Source: a bacterium (lineage in GTDB: Bacteria; Cyanobacteriota; Vampirovibrionia; Obscuribacterales; Obscuribacteraceae). Taken from it: DNA of 64,000 nt. Numbering within the stretch: position 1 is the stretch's first letter; the number at the start of each line of letters is the position of its first letter. Location: NCBI GenBank assembly GCA_016124935.1, contig WGMS01000015.1:1-64000 (forward strand), read 5' to 3'. The translations under genes were made by a program, and so were the position numbers. The notes under the pieces are model-generated. The model ran no database searches. It saw nothing but the letters and a program-made list of their open reading frames with translations, and was not told the origin of the DNA. Of this stretch, positions 27,339 to 36,714 are shown piece by piece.

Positions 27339-29588
27339 ATGGACAAAAGTAAGCGCGATAATCTTGTAGCCTTGCTTCGCTCTTTAGATGAGAGCGCTCT
27401 GGTCGCTCTGGCTAACAAAGGCCTGGTCCGGCGTGCCATGAAGGATCTGGAGAAAGAGCTCGATCAAATTCAGGTAGAGGAAAAAGACGATCACTTGTTG
27501 GTGCGAGGTCCCGACTGGTGCGTGATCATGCCCGAATCAGGTCCGATGAAAGCCTCTGATGATACCAGGGCAAGTGGTATCACCAGGCAGATAATCTCCG
27601 CCACTATCTATTTAAGAGACCGCTATTTTGCGGATGATTCGGCTCAAGCCACAGATGCGGAAGCGGAGTCAGAAGCAGATTCAGATGCAGAGACAGATAT
27701 AAAGCCAGAGCCAGAGCCTGCAACTGTCAGTCATATGCAGGCACCTGTGACCAGGCTTCTGGGAGTTGAAGTGAATGACATCGTTAAATGGACCGGAAAA
27801 AACATTTATCGAGAAGTAAGTGATCTTATAGATTCCGGCACCGTGATCGAATATGAGATTCTGGAAGCACCTGCTTTTACGATTCGATTCAGTCGCGATG
27901 ATGTCGAGGTCAAGCTTTTGCCCACCGAAACCGTCGGCAAAAAGCTATTGGAAGAGCTTATATCTACCGCACCGAAATCCTTTCATAAGCGCTGGGTGAC
28001 AATGGCTTTGCTTCTTTTAAAACAGGGGCAAGGCGAGAATGTGAGCCTTGTCGAAGACGCAGTCGAAAAAGTGGTTTCGTCCCCGCGCAGCCGCGAGCAG
28101 ATAGTTGCCGAATGCAAAGCTTTGCTCACAGGCCTGGTGGCAAATGGTGTTGTCCATCCCTCCGAGATGCTGATTGAAAAGCTTTTTTCTCTATCCGTTT
28201 CGGCATCATCAGTGGGCTTGCCCCGGGTCTCGAACTTGCTCAAGTCTTTATCTGATGAAGTCTCTCATATGCTCAAACGCGATGTTGCCGCCGATAGCGA
28301 GCGGATTTTAAATCTTTGTAGTTACACTTATGTACTTTTGCTTGCCCTCGAAAGTGCGCCTCCTGAAAAACAGCCGGACTATGCCGGGCGGGCCAGGACC
28401 CAGTATGATCTCAAAGGCGATATGAAGCTTATTGGAATCGGTGCCTATCCCTGGAAATCCGGCTCTGGTTACGAGGGCATAACCGTTTTGTTTTTTGCTC
28501 CGGAGACAAAGCAGTTTTATACCTGGTCTAACAGCCGCACCGCAGGCACCACGAGATTCAAGGCTGCCAACTCTTATCTATCAGATTTGATCTGGTCCGG
28601 AGGAAGCGTCTTTCGGCTCAGCCGAAGCGGCTTTACCCTGCGTCAGGCTCGGGTAAATTCTTTCGGCAGATTGTCCGTCTCTAATAAGTCTTCGGTGGAG
28701 GATGCCGAGCAATATAACTTTGAATCACTCGATTTCGGTGACCGGGCTTTTGATAACTGGACGGCTCTCTCTGGCTACGCCGACAGGCTGGTTTCCCGTG
28801 GTCTTACTGTTGTCGCCCCTCAAGATCGTTATGCCGTTCTCTGTCCAGAGAAATGGGGAGAGAAGTTTTTTGATGAGATGCAGCAGAAATTTTGCTGGCA
28901 AATCCTCGATGTTCAGGGGATGTCTATTCACCTTACTCTCGACTGGCAGTCTGTAAATGAAGAGAGCATCAAATTTCTAGAGGCGGTCAATCCCAAAAAA
29001 GAGAAGCTCAGGGCAGTTGTCGTCCGACTCGATACTCGCGAAGCCGGTATCAGTATCGAACCCATAGCATTTTTGAGAGATGGCGAGAAGGAGAATGACA
29101 CAGTGTTGAATATCGCCTTTGATTTCGACCGAATCATCTCTGTCCAGTCAGGGCTTTTAGAGAGGCTGCGCAAAAAATTCGGACGGGATAAAATTGCCAC
29201 TCGCATGACCATTGCCGGACCCAGACCCGGAGACGATGATCTTGATGAACTGGCCCTTCAACAGACGGGCGGGGCTATGTTGCCCTCCAGTTTGAGGCGT
29301 CTGCTCGAAGATGCCGGTGTGATGGTGACCCATATGGCAGAGTCCGGTGTCTTTATTCTATCGGATAGTCAGAAGCAGAAAGTTCTCGCGTTGAAAGCAC
29401 GTCTTGCTGCCTGTGGACTTGCGGCACTTGCGCAGTCTTTAGGTGCGATGGCGTTCTGTGAATCTGCCGACGGGAATAATAGAGACGACAGCGGTCGCTC
29501 CAGCGTGGCTGCGAATCTTCTGATAAGCAGTTATCTGCTCAATTTGCACTGGCAGGTGATAAACGGCGGCGCTCTGAACGAGGCCTGA
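27339..29588 (+). CDS. SWIM-like protein with apparently lost zinc ligands (last gene of MoxR-VWA operon)
   Basis: The 749-residue product takes the place usually held by a SWIM zinc-finger protein in such clusters. Residues 71-92 (KASDDTRASG-ITRQIISATIYL) align by eye with the SWIM core CxC-x5-CxH followed by a hydrophobic helix, but the four ligand positions are Asp74, Thr76, Thr82 and Gln84. Zinc binding is therefore unlikely. An acidic linker (~100-135) follows. Residues ~330-520 hold a conserved-looking block with YAGRARTQYDLKGDMKLIGIGAYPW and W/Y-rich strands, and the C-terminus is helical. ATG 27339 is preceded by aggag 13 nt upstream. No enzyme motif is seen. Confidence 0.65.
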   Translation: MDKSKRDNLVALLRSLDESALVALANKGLVRRAMKDLEKELDQIQVEEKDDHLLVRGPDWCVIMPESGPMKASDDTRASGITRQIISATIYLRDRYFADDSAQATDAEAESEADSDAETDIKPEPEPATVSHMQAPVTRLLGVEVNDIVKWTGKNIYREVSDLIDSGTVIEYEILEAPAFTIRFSRDDVEVKLLPTETVGKKLLEELISTAPKSFHKRWVTMALLLLKQGQGENVSLVEDAVEKVVSSPRSREQIVAECKALLTGLVANGVVHPSEMLIEKLFSLSVSASSVGLPRVSNLLKSLSDEVSHMLKRDVAADSERILNLCSYTYVLLLALESAPPEKQPDYAGRARTQYDLKGDMKLIGIGAYPWKSGSGYEGITVLFFAPETKQFYTWSNSRTAGTTRFKAANSYLSDLIWSGGSVFRLSRSGFTLRQARVNSFGRLSVSNKSSVEDAEQYNFESLDFGDRAFDNWTALSGYADRLVSRGLTVVAPQDRYAVLCPEKWGEKFFDEMQQKFCWQILDVQGMSIHLTLDWQSVNEESIKFLEAVNPKKEKLRAVVVRLDTREAGISIEPIAFLRDGEKENDTVLNIAFDFDRIISVQSGLLERLRKKFGRDKIATRMTIAGPRPGDDDLDELALQQTGGAMLPSSLRRLLEDAGVMVTHMAESGVFILSDSQKQKVLALKARLAACGLAALAQSLGAMAFCESADGNNRDDSGRSSVAANLLISSYLLNLHWQVINGGALNEA

Positions 29589-29637
29589 TTCGCCTGCTGT
29601 TAATGCTTTATAGAGCAGATCGTGAACCTTCGCTCCT

Positions 29638-31923
29638 CTATGAGTTGCAGTCGATACCTTTGTAGAGTTGCCGCAGTCTATGGGCGAGAGCCGTCAATCT
29701 TGTGGCGGAGCGTTTGTTCTTGACCGCCATGGCAAGCGCTCGCGGTTGGCCGACCACCACCACCAGCTTTTTGCCCCGGGTGACGCCTGTATAAAGGAGA
29801 TTGCGCTCAAGCATCATATAGTGCTGGGTGGCAAGCGGTATGACCACGGCAGGGTATTCCGAGCCCTGGGATTTGTGGATAGAGGCGGCATAGGCGAGAG
29901 AGACCTCGTCCAGTTCGCTGAATTCATACTTCACCTCTCGACCGTCGAACTCTATTAAAAGCTCTGATTCTTCCGGGTCGATACTGGTGATGGTGCCAAT
30001 GTCGCCGTTGAAGACCTCTTTGTCATAGTTGTTGACGGTCTGAATCACTTTGTCTCCGGCGCCATAGCTCCATCCATATTTAGAAACTTTCGGACCGTTG
30101 TCTTTGTTGAGTCTTTTTTGCAGTTCGATATTGAGAGAGCGACTGCCCAGTCCGCCTCTATTCATAGGGGTCAGAACCTGAATGTCTTTTATTGGATCAA
30201 GACCGAATCTTTTGGGAATGCGTTCACAGACAGCCTGCATAATGCGCTCGCTGATAATATCCGGGTTCTCGGCGGCGACGAAATAGAAGTCGCTCAATTC
30301 TTCTTCTTTCTCTTTCTCTTGCTTAAGTGGCATTTTGCCTTCGTTAATTCTATGTGCGTTGACGATGATTTTAGATGTAGCCGCCTGGCGGAAGATCTCG
30401 CTAAGCCTCACCACCGGTATCATATCCGAGGCTATGATATCAGCCAGCACGGCGCCCGGACCAACCGAGGGAAGCTGATCTACGTCGCCGACCAGAAGCA
30501 GGGCGGCGTTATTTGGAATGGCCGCCAGAAGCTGGTTCATGAGAGTGATGTCGATCATCGAAGCTTCGTCGACTACAAGAATATCGGCTTCTAGAGGGTA
30601 GTTCTGGTTGCGTTTGAATCCGAACATCTTGGGATCGAACTCCAGCAATCTATGTATGGTCTTAGCCTCCATACCGGTTGACTCTGCCAGTCTTTTGGCG
30701 GCTCTTCCAGTAGGGGCGCAGAGCAAAACTCTTGCGCTTTTGGCCGAGATGATTTTGAGGATGCTCTTCACCAGGGTGGTTTTGCCCACCCCGGGGCCAC
30801 CGGTTATCACCAGGACTTTCTTCTTGACCGCAAGATCGACTGCTCTTATTTGTGATTCAGAAAGCTTGATTCCGGCTTTCTCTTCTACCCACGGGATAGC
30901 CGCTTCCACATCTAGCTCTGCCCAGGGCGGCGAACCGGCGGCAAGGCGAGCCAGGCTCTCGGCAGCGCCGACTTCGGCGCGATGGAGATTGCGCAGATAG
31001 AAGATTCGCTCACCTTCTATCTCTTCTTCTATGATATTGCCCGCTTTTGCTTCGGTTGCGATGGCGGTGGCGCTAAGTTCGGTGTCGATGCCGAGCAATT
31101 CTGCCGATTTGTCTACAAGGTTCTGAAATTCGCAGGCACAGTGCCCTTCGCCGGAGAGCTCTTGCAATACATGACGCACACCGGCTTCGGCTCTGATGAG
31201 AGAGTCATGAGGTATACCCAGTTTCTGGGCGATGGTATCGGCGGTTTTGAAGCCGATGCCGTGGATATCCAGTGCGAGCCTGTATGGATTCTCCGAGACT
31301 TTAGCAATCGCTTCGTGTCCGTAGGTTTTGTAAATACGCACCGCCCGTGATGTTCCTACTCCGTAACTCTGTAGAAAGACCATGATCTCGCGGATAGCCT
31401 TCTGCTCTGCCCAGCCTTTGACCACCATGTCTTTTCGGGTTTTGCCTATGCCTGGCAATTCCGTCATACGTTCGGGGGTCTCTTCAATTACTTCGAAGAC
31501 TTTCTCTCCGAAGGCTTTCACCAGCTTCTTGGCGAAATGCGGTCCTATTCCTTTGATCATTCCTGACCCTAGATATTTTTCGATGCCTTCTAAGGTACTG
31601 GGCGGCACCACGCTCAAGTGGCTGGATTTGAACTGCAGTCCGTAGTTCTTGTCGTTGAACCAGACCCCTTTGCAGTCTATGTATTCTCCCGGAGATATGG
31701 AAGCGGCTCGTCCGGTGACCGTGACCAGCTCCCTTTGACCGCGTACCTTGACTCGCAGCACACAAAAACCGCTCTCTTCGCTGTGGAAAGTGACCCGCTC
31801 CACCGCTCCGCCCAGGGTCTCTTCGGCGAGTTCCTTGCTCTTCGCTGTAAGCGAATCTCTGGAAGCTCTTCCGCTTCCGGTATTCTTGTCAGGGGGGGCT
31901 TCTCGCTCCTGTCTGGATGTCAT
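29638..31923 (-). CDS. recD2: RecD2-type SF1B DNA helicase
   Basis: The 761-residue product has the RecD2 layout. An N-terminal OB-like region (~35-105) is followed by helix-hairpin-helix segments ([28 protein letters not shown] and the [11 protein letters not shown] region). The motor has Walker [10 protein letters not shown] (~372) and Walker [11 protein letters not shown], and the UvrD-like C-terminal motif [17 protein letters not shown] is present. It unwinds DNA 5' to 3' and acts in repair outside a RecBCD complex. The first ~25 residues are polar and variable. Single gene, convergent with the MoxR-VWA operon. Confidence 0.93.
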   Translation of the reverse strand: MTSRQEREAPPDKNTGSGRASRDSLTAKSKELAEETLGGAVERVTFHSEESGFCVLRVKVRGQRELVTVTGRAASISPGEYIDCKGVWFNDKNYGLQFKSSHLSVVPPSTLEGIEKYLGSGMIKGIGPHFAKKLVKAFGEKVFEVIEETPERMTELPGIGKTRKDMVVKGWAEQKAIREIMVFLQSYGVGTSRAVRIYKTYGHEAIAKVSENPYRLALDIHGIGFKTADTIAQKLGIPHDSLIRAEAGVRHVLQELSGEGHCACEFQNLVDKSAELLGIDTELSATAIATEAKAGNIIEEEIEGERIFYLRNLHRAEVGAAESLARLAAGSPPWAELDVEAAIPWVEEKAGIKLSESQIRAVDLAVKKKVLVITGGPGVGKTTLVKSILKIISAKSARVLLCAPTGRAAKRLAESTGMEAKTIHRLLEFDPKMFGFKRNQNYPLEADILVVDEASMIDITLMNQLLAAIPNNAALLLVGDVDQLPSVGPGAVLADIIASDMIPVVRLSEIFRQAATSKIIVNAHRINEGKMPLKQEKEKEEELSDFYFVAAENPDIISERIMQAVCERIPKRFGLDPIKDIQVLTPMNRGGLGSRSLNIELQKRLNKDNGPKVSKYGWSYGAGDKVIQTVNNYDKEVFNGDIGTITSIDPEESELLIEFDGREVKYEFSELDEVSLAYAASIHKSQGSEYPAVVIPLATQHYMMLERNLLYTGVTRGKKLVVVVGQPRALAMAVKNKRSATRLTALAHRLRQLYKGIDCNS

Positions 31924-32016
31924 GGCGGATATCGACCAGTGTTTCTGTGCATTTCAGGATTTTACCCTTTTCAGGCCCTGCCTGCATGAACCCTCTCTAG
32001 AGTGCATTTTGACAAT

Positions 32017-32994
32017 TTAGATAGGAATATTTCGCGGCTCTTTTATGAGAGGATAGTTGTCACGAAAGTTCTTTATCTCTCGGAGTACTTCTTCGTAGCT
32101 CTCTGTTGTATCGAGTCTGTCCAGATAGAGCACCGTATCCGCCACCGCATTCAGATCGAAACTCCAATAGATAGTCATGAGCGGATTGATATAGAGTTCG
32201 CTGCCGTGAGTTCTCTCATTGGAGTGATAGTCTCCAAAATGACCGTTGAGGGCATCGATGATGGAAGTATTTACTATACTGGTTTTACGTGGCATTTTTT
32301 CGAAAACATACTCACAGGCATTGATATAGTCCAGAACTTCCGGCATTTTTTTGCTCAGGGCCAGGGCGCCGAGAAAGCCTTCGTTCTGTATGGTTTTGGC
32401 AATGAAGGCGAGCACATCGGAGTGATGAACTCCATGGAAGCTGTCCACGCCGAGACCCAGAGCTAGAAGAAGCTTTCGGCGCACCGGCAGATCTCTGGCG
32501 GCGCAGATGCTGCTCATATCTTCTGCCGGGGTGCCGAGACCGGCTTCGTCTCCTTGCAGTAAGCTGTCCGCTCCGCCATCCACCAGTACAAGCGTATCAA
32601 TATTGTGTCTCTCAATAATGGCTTTATAGGCGGCACGAAGCTGAACAACACCAAAGTTGCCCGAGAAGGCATATACTGTCTTCTCGGTTCCTTGTCTATG
32701 CCGGAACCATTGACACAGAAACTTCTCTGGAAAGTAACCTGGATCATCGCCTTCGGTATCGGCGTCCACATCAAGAAGGTTGGGCGTCATCCCCCAGCGC
32801 GCCAGAGCTCTGGAGAATCTGCTGAAAGAATAATTCGCCAGAGTTACTTTCTTGCCTGCTTTCTCCAGGGCAAAGAAAAGCGGCAATCCGCAGAAGACGT
32901 CGAAACCGCCGCCGGCGCCGGCTATCAATACGTTCTCCGCTTCGTCCAGACCGTTCAAGTGGAGCAGTGTCTGCTCCAGGCAAGTTTTGTTCAT
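32017..32994 (-). CDS. DUF1152 family protein
   Basis: The 325-residue product begins with a Rossmann-like strand and glycine loop VLIAGAGGGFDVFCGLPLFFAL (quoted residues ~20-41 in part: AGAGGGFDVF), the family signature. Later TLVLVDGGADSLLQGDEAGLGTPAEDMSS supplies an acidic Gly-rich loop. GVDSFHGVHHSDVLAFIA is a further conserved block. The function of the family is not established; a nucleotide- or sugar-binding enzyme is plausible. The ATG at 32994 lies 12 bp after the kinase stop, so the two genes are probably one transcript. A TTG at 33003 is an alternative start. Confidence 0.75.
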   Translation of the reverse strand: MNKTCLEQTLLHLNGLDEAENVLIAGAGGGFDVFCGLPLFFALEKAGKKVTLANYSFSRFSRALARWGMTPNLLDVDADTEGDDPGYFPEKFLCQWFRHRQGTEKTVYAFSGNFGVVQLRAAYKAIIERHNIDTLVLVDGGADSLLQGDEAGLGTPAEDMSSICAARDLPVRRKLLLALGLGVDSFHGVHHSDVLAFIAKTIQNEGFLGALALSKKMPEVLDYINACEYVFEKMPRKTSIVNTSIIDALNGHFGDYHSNERTHGSELYINPLMTIYWSFDLNAVADTVLYLDRLDTTESYEEVLREIKNFRDNYPLIKEPRNIPI

Positions 32995-33006
32995 GGCGAC
33001 CAATTG

Positions 33007-33897
33007 TTATCCCGGGGTTATCGACTGCAAAATGGTTTCGAGCGCCGCTTCTAGGGCTTGCATCGACTGGTACCGCTCAGAAGGATCCTTCTCCAGGCAT
33101 TTGAGCACCACCGCCTCCAGTCCTTCGTCGACTTTCAGGTCATCTGCCAGCGAAGATGGTTTCTCTACCGGAGTAGAGACCTGCTTCATCATGATAGCCA
33201 TCGGATATGGTGCGGTGAAGGGCGGTCTGCCGGTGAGCATCTCGTACATTATACAGCCCAGGCTGTATATGTCCGAGCGACCATCGGTCTCTTTCCCCTT
33301 GCATTGCTCCGGACTCATGTATGCGGGACTGCCTACGGCGATTCCTTCCTGGGTCAGACGTCCATTGTCTTCTCTGTCTGCTGTGAATCTTACCAGACCG
33401 AAGTCGACTATTCTGACACTCTCGGTTTGATATCCGGGAATATCCATCAGCAGAATGTTTCCGGGTTTCAAGTCTCTGTGGACGACACCGGACTGATGAG
33501 CATACTCCATTGCGTTGCATATCTGCAGCACTATCCTGCCGAGACGGCGCGTTTCAAGACGGTCATCTCTGTCCAGGATCTTCTCCAGGCTGTCGCCCGA
33601 AACATATTCGGCCACATAAAAGGGCCTGCCATCGGGAAGGACACCGAATTCGTGCAGGGTGACGAGATTTTCGTGGGTCAGGTGACTTAACGCCAGAGCC
33701 TCTCGTTCAAAGCGCATTCTAGGTTCTTGTTCGGCCAGGTCTTGCGCTCTGAAGACTTTCATAGCGTGCAGTTCCCCGTCTTTAAGACCGCGGACCAGGT
33801 AGACTATACCGTTGCTGCCGGTACCCAGTATCTTCACCACTTCATAGCGCTTTGCCAGAATTTGTCCGGTAGAGGCGAATTCATTGTCTAGTTCCAT
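33007..33897 (-). CDS. Soluble eukaryotic-like Ser/Thr protein kinase
   Basis: The 296-residue product is a kinase domain with almost no extensions. It has a Gly loop ILGTGSNGIVY (~23-33), Lys47, HRDLKPGN with Asp142, DFG 165-167 and SPEQ as the APE motif. All catalytic residues are present. It has no transmembrane segment, unlike many bacterial PknB-type kinases. RBS gaggt lies 7 nt before the ATG. It is followed 12 bp later by the DUF1152 gene, a possible substrate or partner. FHA domains that could read its product occur in the giant protein at 39934-59118. Confidence 0.92.
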   Translation of the reverse strand: MELDNEFASTGQILAKRYEVVKILGTGSNGIVYLVRGLKDGELHAMKVFRAQDLAEQEPRMRFEREALALSHLTHENLVTLHEFGVLPDGRPFYVAEYVSGDSLEKILDRDDRLETRRLGRIVLQICNAMEYAHQSGVVHRDLKPGNILLMDIPGYQTESVRIVDFGLVRFTADREDNGRLTQEGIAVGSPAYMSPEQCKGKETDGRSDIYSLGCIMYEMLTGRPPFTAPYPMAIMMKQVSTPVEKPSSLADDLKVDEGLEAVVLKCLEKDPSERYQSMQALEAALETILQSITPG

Positions 33898-34220
33898 TCG
33901 ATTGACCTCGGCTTAATGGTCACTGGTGCTTGCAGGTAATTAGTCCCTTCGGTAAATTACCTCGCCGGACTCGGTTTGTATTTTCTCAATTGTAAACGAA
34001 ACAAGAGAGAGCCCCCTGGTTGGAATAAGATCCATCATACTTTCTGCTTGTGCTTGCCTCTTGATATCGACGGAATTCATTTATTTTTCTCGTCGCACTG
34101 TATCAAGTGGCAGCCAGGCAAGCATCTATTTTAAGAAACTCGAATCTAGCGGTCATATAAGTCATATAGGTCACGGTGGTCAGATCGGTCATAATAGACG
34201 GCAGGCAGTAAACACTGAAT
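33898..34220. other. Divergent intergenic region
   Basis: This 323-bp stretch lies between the kinase (minus) and a secreted protein (plus). It holds an 8-bp inverted repeat aggtaatt / aattacct (33934-33941 and 33955-33962) close to the kinase start, and short overlapping direct repeats of gtcata(t/a) near 34153-34196. I see no ORF of interest. Confidence 0.5.
33934..33962. promoter_or_regulatory. Inverted repeat upstream of the kinase gene
   Basis: AGGTAATT and AATTACCT are separated by 13 nt, 37 bp before the kinase start codon. It could be an operator or a leader hairpin; there is no T-run to suggest a terminator. Confidence 0.3.
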
Positions 34221-35336
34221 ATGGAGACAATTGTGATAAAGAGATTCCAGCCGCTATTTGAAGAAAATACTTGCTTTTCGTTCAGTACTGTATTTCGTTT
34301 TTTTTGCGTGGGTGCTTGCGTGATTTTTTCTTTCGGTAACGCACCGGCTATTGCTAAGTCTCAGGATTCAGGAAAGTCATCTGTTTTTGTCAAGAGCTAC
34401 AAGGGGACAATATCGAAGTACAAAGTCTCCATGACGCTCAATCTGGCTGGGGAAAAGGTCACCGGAACCTATTCCTATGACCATGTCGGCAAGCCCATCA
34501 AGCTCAGTGGTGAATGGATGCGGGCGGGGCTCTTTTCGCTGCCCGGGGACAATTGCACTATCAGCGAGTTCGATGCTGCCGGAAAGAGCACCGGTAAGTT
34601 CGAAGGGGCACTTACAGACTATGAGTTCTTCGGCGGTTGGAAGGCTGGTAAAAAGACTTTGCCTTTCTCTCTGGTGGCGACCGATTCGAGGGGGCCCGGC
34701 TCTGTCGGCCTGATTCGAAAGAGCCATGACAGATATAAAGCCGAGAATCATGAAGGAATTATCCAGTATCCAGTCTTAACTCTTGCGAACAAGGCGGTGG
34801 AGAAGAAGCTTGCCGACGCATTGACCTTTGAAAAGATTCACGACCCCGATCTCAAAGGCTGGCTATCGAATGCCGACTATTATGTTATGTATAACCGGGA
34901 CAATCTGCTCGATGTCATCTACTGGGTAGAGGGTTGCGGTGCTTACCCTGATGAGTATTTCAAGACTATTCGATTGAGTTTGAAAACAGGGGCAAAGTTG
35001 CCCGCAGCCGGGATCTTCAAGAAAGAGAGCCTGGGAGAGCTGGTGAAGCTGGTTGACGCTGCTATGCAGAACAAGATAAAACTCAAGCTCAAGGAAGACG
35101 TGCCGGCGGAAGACGCCGCTATGTTCAAAGAACAACTCAATAATGCCCACTTCACCATGAAGGAGATTGATTCATTCTGTGTCGGCGGAGATGGAATCAC
35201 TTTCTATTATGAGTTCGGGTTTCCTCATATATCGCGCTGTTACGAGCCGGAAGGTTTCTTCTTCTTTCCCTACGGTCAGCTGCAAAAATATCTGAGAGCG
35301 GATGGACCTCTGGGACATTACATCAAAGCCAGGTAG
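34221..35336 (+). CDS. Secreted protein of unknown function
   Basis: The 371-residue product has an N-terminal region with a hydrophobic segment at ~20-45 (signal peptide, cleavage near APAIA). A beta-rich part (~55-160) has repeated Lys-Val-Ser-Met-x-Leu and VTGTYSYDHVGKPIKLSG patterns typical of small beta-sandwich or barrel domains. The C-terminal half (~200-365) resembles RsiV/DUF3298-like periplasmic domains (a GCGAYPDEY block, SLKTGAKL and FYYEFGFPHI strands). I do not recognise a function. The ATG at 34221 has no clear RBS. Confidence 0.55.
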   Translation: METIVIKRFQPLFEENTCFSFSTVFRFFCVGACVIFSFGNAPAIAKSQDSGKSSVFVKSYKGTISKYKVSMTLNLAGEKVTGTYSYDHVGKPIKLSGEWMRAGLFSLPGDNCTISEFDAAGKSTGKFEGALTDYEFFGGWKAGKKTLPFSLVATDSRGPGSVGLIRKSHDRYKAENHEGIIQYPVLTLANKAVEKKLADALTFEKIHDPDLKGWLSNADYYVMYNRDNLLDVIYWVEGCGAYPDEYFKTIRLSLKTGAKLPAAGIFKKESLGELVKLVDAAMQNKIKLKLKEDVPAEDAAMFKEQLNNAHFTMKEIDSFCVGGDGITFYYEFGFPHISRCYEPEGFFFFPYGQLQKYLRADGPLGHYIKAR

Positions 35337-35411
35337 GCGCAGCAAGCGGGAAGGCATTATATATGGTGCTTAGTTCTATTGTTTTTTCTAGCTGCAGATA
35401 GCAAATAATGA

Positions 35412-35444
35412 TTGACATGCACATACGAATGTATGTATAATGTC
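35412..35444 (+). promoter_or_regulatory. Near-consensus promoter with embedded palindrome
   Basis: TTGACA (35412-35417) and TATAAT (35436-35441) are separated by 18 nt. The spacer holds ACATAC-GAAT-GTATGT, a perfect dyad (35421-35436). It is nested within GACAT (35414-35418) and ATGTC (35440-35444). A repressor-controlled promoter is the simplest reading. Confidence 0.7.
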
Positions 35445-35447
35445 TAT

Positions 35448-35546
35448 ATAGGTAAGTTGCTAGATGTAGTCACCACCGATACTGCTGTCTGCTACGCAAG
35501 CATAACCTGTGCGCGAGTGCTGCCCGGGGCCCTCGCGTCGGGTTTT
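35448..35546 (+). ncRNA. Possible small RNA or regulated leader
   Basis: The ~100 nt between the strong promoter and a 6-bp hairpin with a short T-run (35512-35546) could form a discrete transcript. If the hairpin does not terminate, this is the 5' part of a ~370-nt leader for the DUF4239 gene. No known RNA family is recognised. Confidence 0.22.
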
Positions 35547-35818
35547 GTAGGTTCGTGCGTTGCTAGGCCGGCAGGTATTTCTGTTGGTTTTTCAGTTGTA
35601 GATTCGCTATTAGTTTCGGTCTCAGAATTATTAGTTCGATTGCCTTTCAGCGCCATTGGCAACTGGATCTGGATTGAGACATTTATTTTTTCGACTTGTA
35701 TTCGAACCAATCGATGACCGGACTTTACTAAAAGCTATGAAGCAGTCATAATCTCGGTCGTTGGTTCTTTCGAAAGTTAGTTCGATTACTATCATTCGAT
35801 TATTGTTCAGGATCCAGA

Positions 35819-36676
35819 ATGGAAGGGATACCTTCAATTTTCAGTCTCAGCGCAGTAGCAGCTTTGCTTGCTGCGGTCGGCTTCTTTGTGGTGCAGCGCG
35901 TTGTCAAGCCAGTGGATATGGAAACGCACCAGGGTTTCTTGGATGCCATGTTGAGCATTGTCGGAACCCTGGTCTCTATTTTACTTGGATTGCTGGTTGC
36001 TGCCGCTTTAGAAGATTACGAAGCGCTTGAAATAAGCGTCGATAAAGAAGCCGCCGGGGTGGCTCATGTTTTCAGAATTACAGCCGGACTTCCAGAAGGC
36101 ACTCGCGATCGAATTCAAAATATTTGCGTGACCTATTGTGAACAGGTGATCGATGACGACTGGCCGATTATGGAGAAGGGAGAGATTCCCAGCAGGAGCT
36201 TTTTTACCCTAAACAAGCTGGTGAATGAAGCTGCGGTTTTCGAGCCGAAGAGCGAAGGGCAGAATAACCTTCATGCCGAGTTGCTGTCTGCAGTATCGGA
36301 TATAGTGGACTATCGCCGAGACAGAATGCTGGTGCTGCACAGCAATCGGCAACAGAACCTTATGCCAGTGCTTCTGATGTGTTCGATTATCGTTCTTGTA
36401 TTTGCGTATCTCTACACTAGAAAAGGCACTATCTTTCATGGTGTTCTGATAAGTTTGGTTGCCATCGCCCTTGGTGCTAATCTCAGTCTGGTCTATGTCC
36501 TTACCAACCCGTTCAAAGCTGACTGGAAGATTCAACCCCGCGGGTTCATTTGGAACAAGAGAGCCCTTGAACAGGTCCGCTCCAGGCCTGAGTTGATGAA
36601 GTTGTATCACTTGAAGCCGGATGGTCCCGGGTCGGCAAGCCGCACCTCCGAACCTGCTCACTCGGGCAAGAAGTAA
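35819..36676 (+). CDS. DUF4239-like four-helix membrane protein
   Basis: The 285-residue product has transmembrane segments at ~5-27, 42-64, 181-199 and 207-229, with a cytosolic helical loop between the two pairs. The loop start matches DUF4239 (bestrophin-like) proteins: GTLVSILLGLLVAAALEDYEAL, a helix with EAAGVAHVFR, GLPEGTR, then YCEQVIDDDW. Channel activity has been suggested for the wider family by resemblance to bestrophins, but nothing here proves it. The last ~50 residues are a polar tail. It probably uses the strong promoter at 35412. Confidence 0.7.
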   Translation: MEGIPSIFSLSAVAALLAAVGFFVVQRVVKPVDMETHQGFLDAMLSIVGTLVSILLGLLVAAALEDYEALEISVDKEAAGVAHVFRITAGLPEGTRDRIQNICVTYCEQVIDDDWPIMEKGEIPSRSFFTLNKLVNEAAVFEPKSEGQNNLHAELLSAVSDIVDYRRDRMLVLHSNRQQNLMPVLLMCSIIVLVFAYLYTRKGTIFHGVLISLVAIALGANLSLVYVLTNPFKADWKIQPRGFIWNKRALEQVRSRPELMKLYHLKPDGPGSASRTSEPAHSGKK

Positions 36677-36714
36677 TAGCCCGTCCTTGAAGTCCTTTTC
36701 TTTCGTCCCAGGTA

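Larger units (their letters stand above)
35337..35818. other. Intergenic region with strong promoter and long leader
   Basis: This 482-bp stretch holds a near-consensus promoter with a palindrome inside it (35412-35444) and a hairpin cgcgag/ctcgcg (35512-35537) followed by tcgggtttt. The remaining ~270 bp before the next start codon show no coding character. The open frame 35412-35717 begins inside the -35 box and is not called. Confidence 0.55.

Noticed and set aside
34150..34200. Short gtcata-type direct repeats considered as a CRISPR or iteron array
   Set aside because: The units are only 6-9 bp, irregularly spaced and few; there are no spacers and no replication or cas genes.
35412..35717. 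101-codon open frame
   Set aside because: Its TTG start is the -35 box of a strong promoter; there is no RBS and no recognisable protein pattern.
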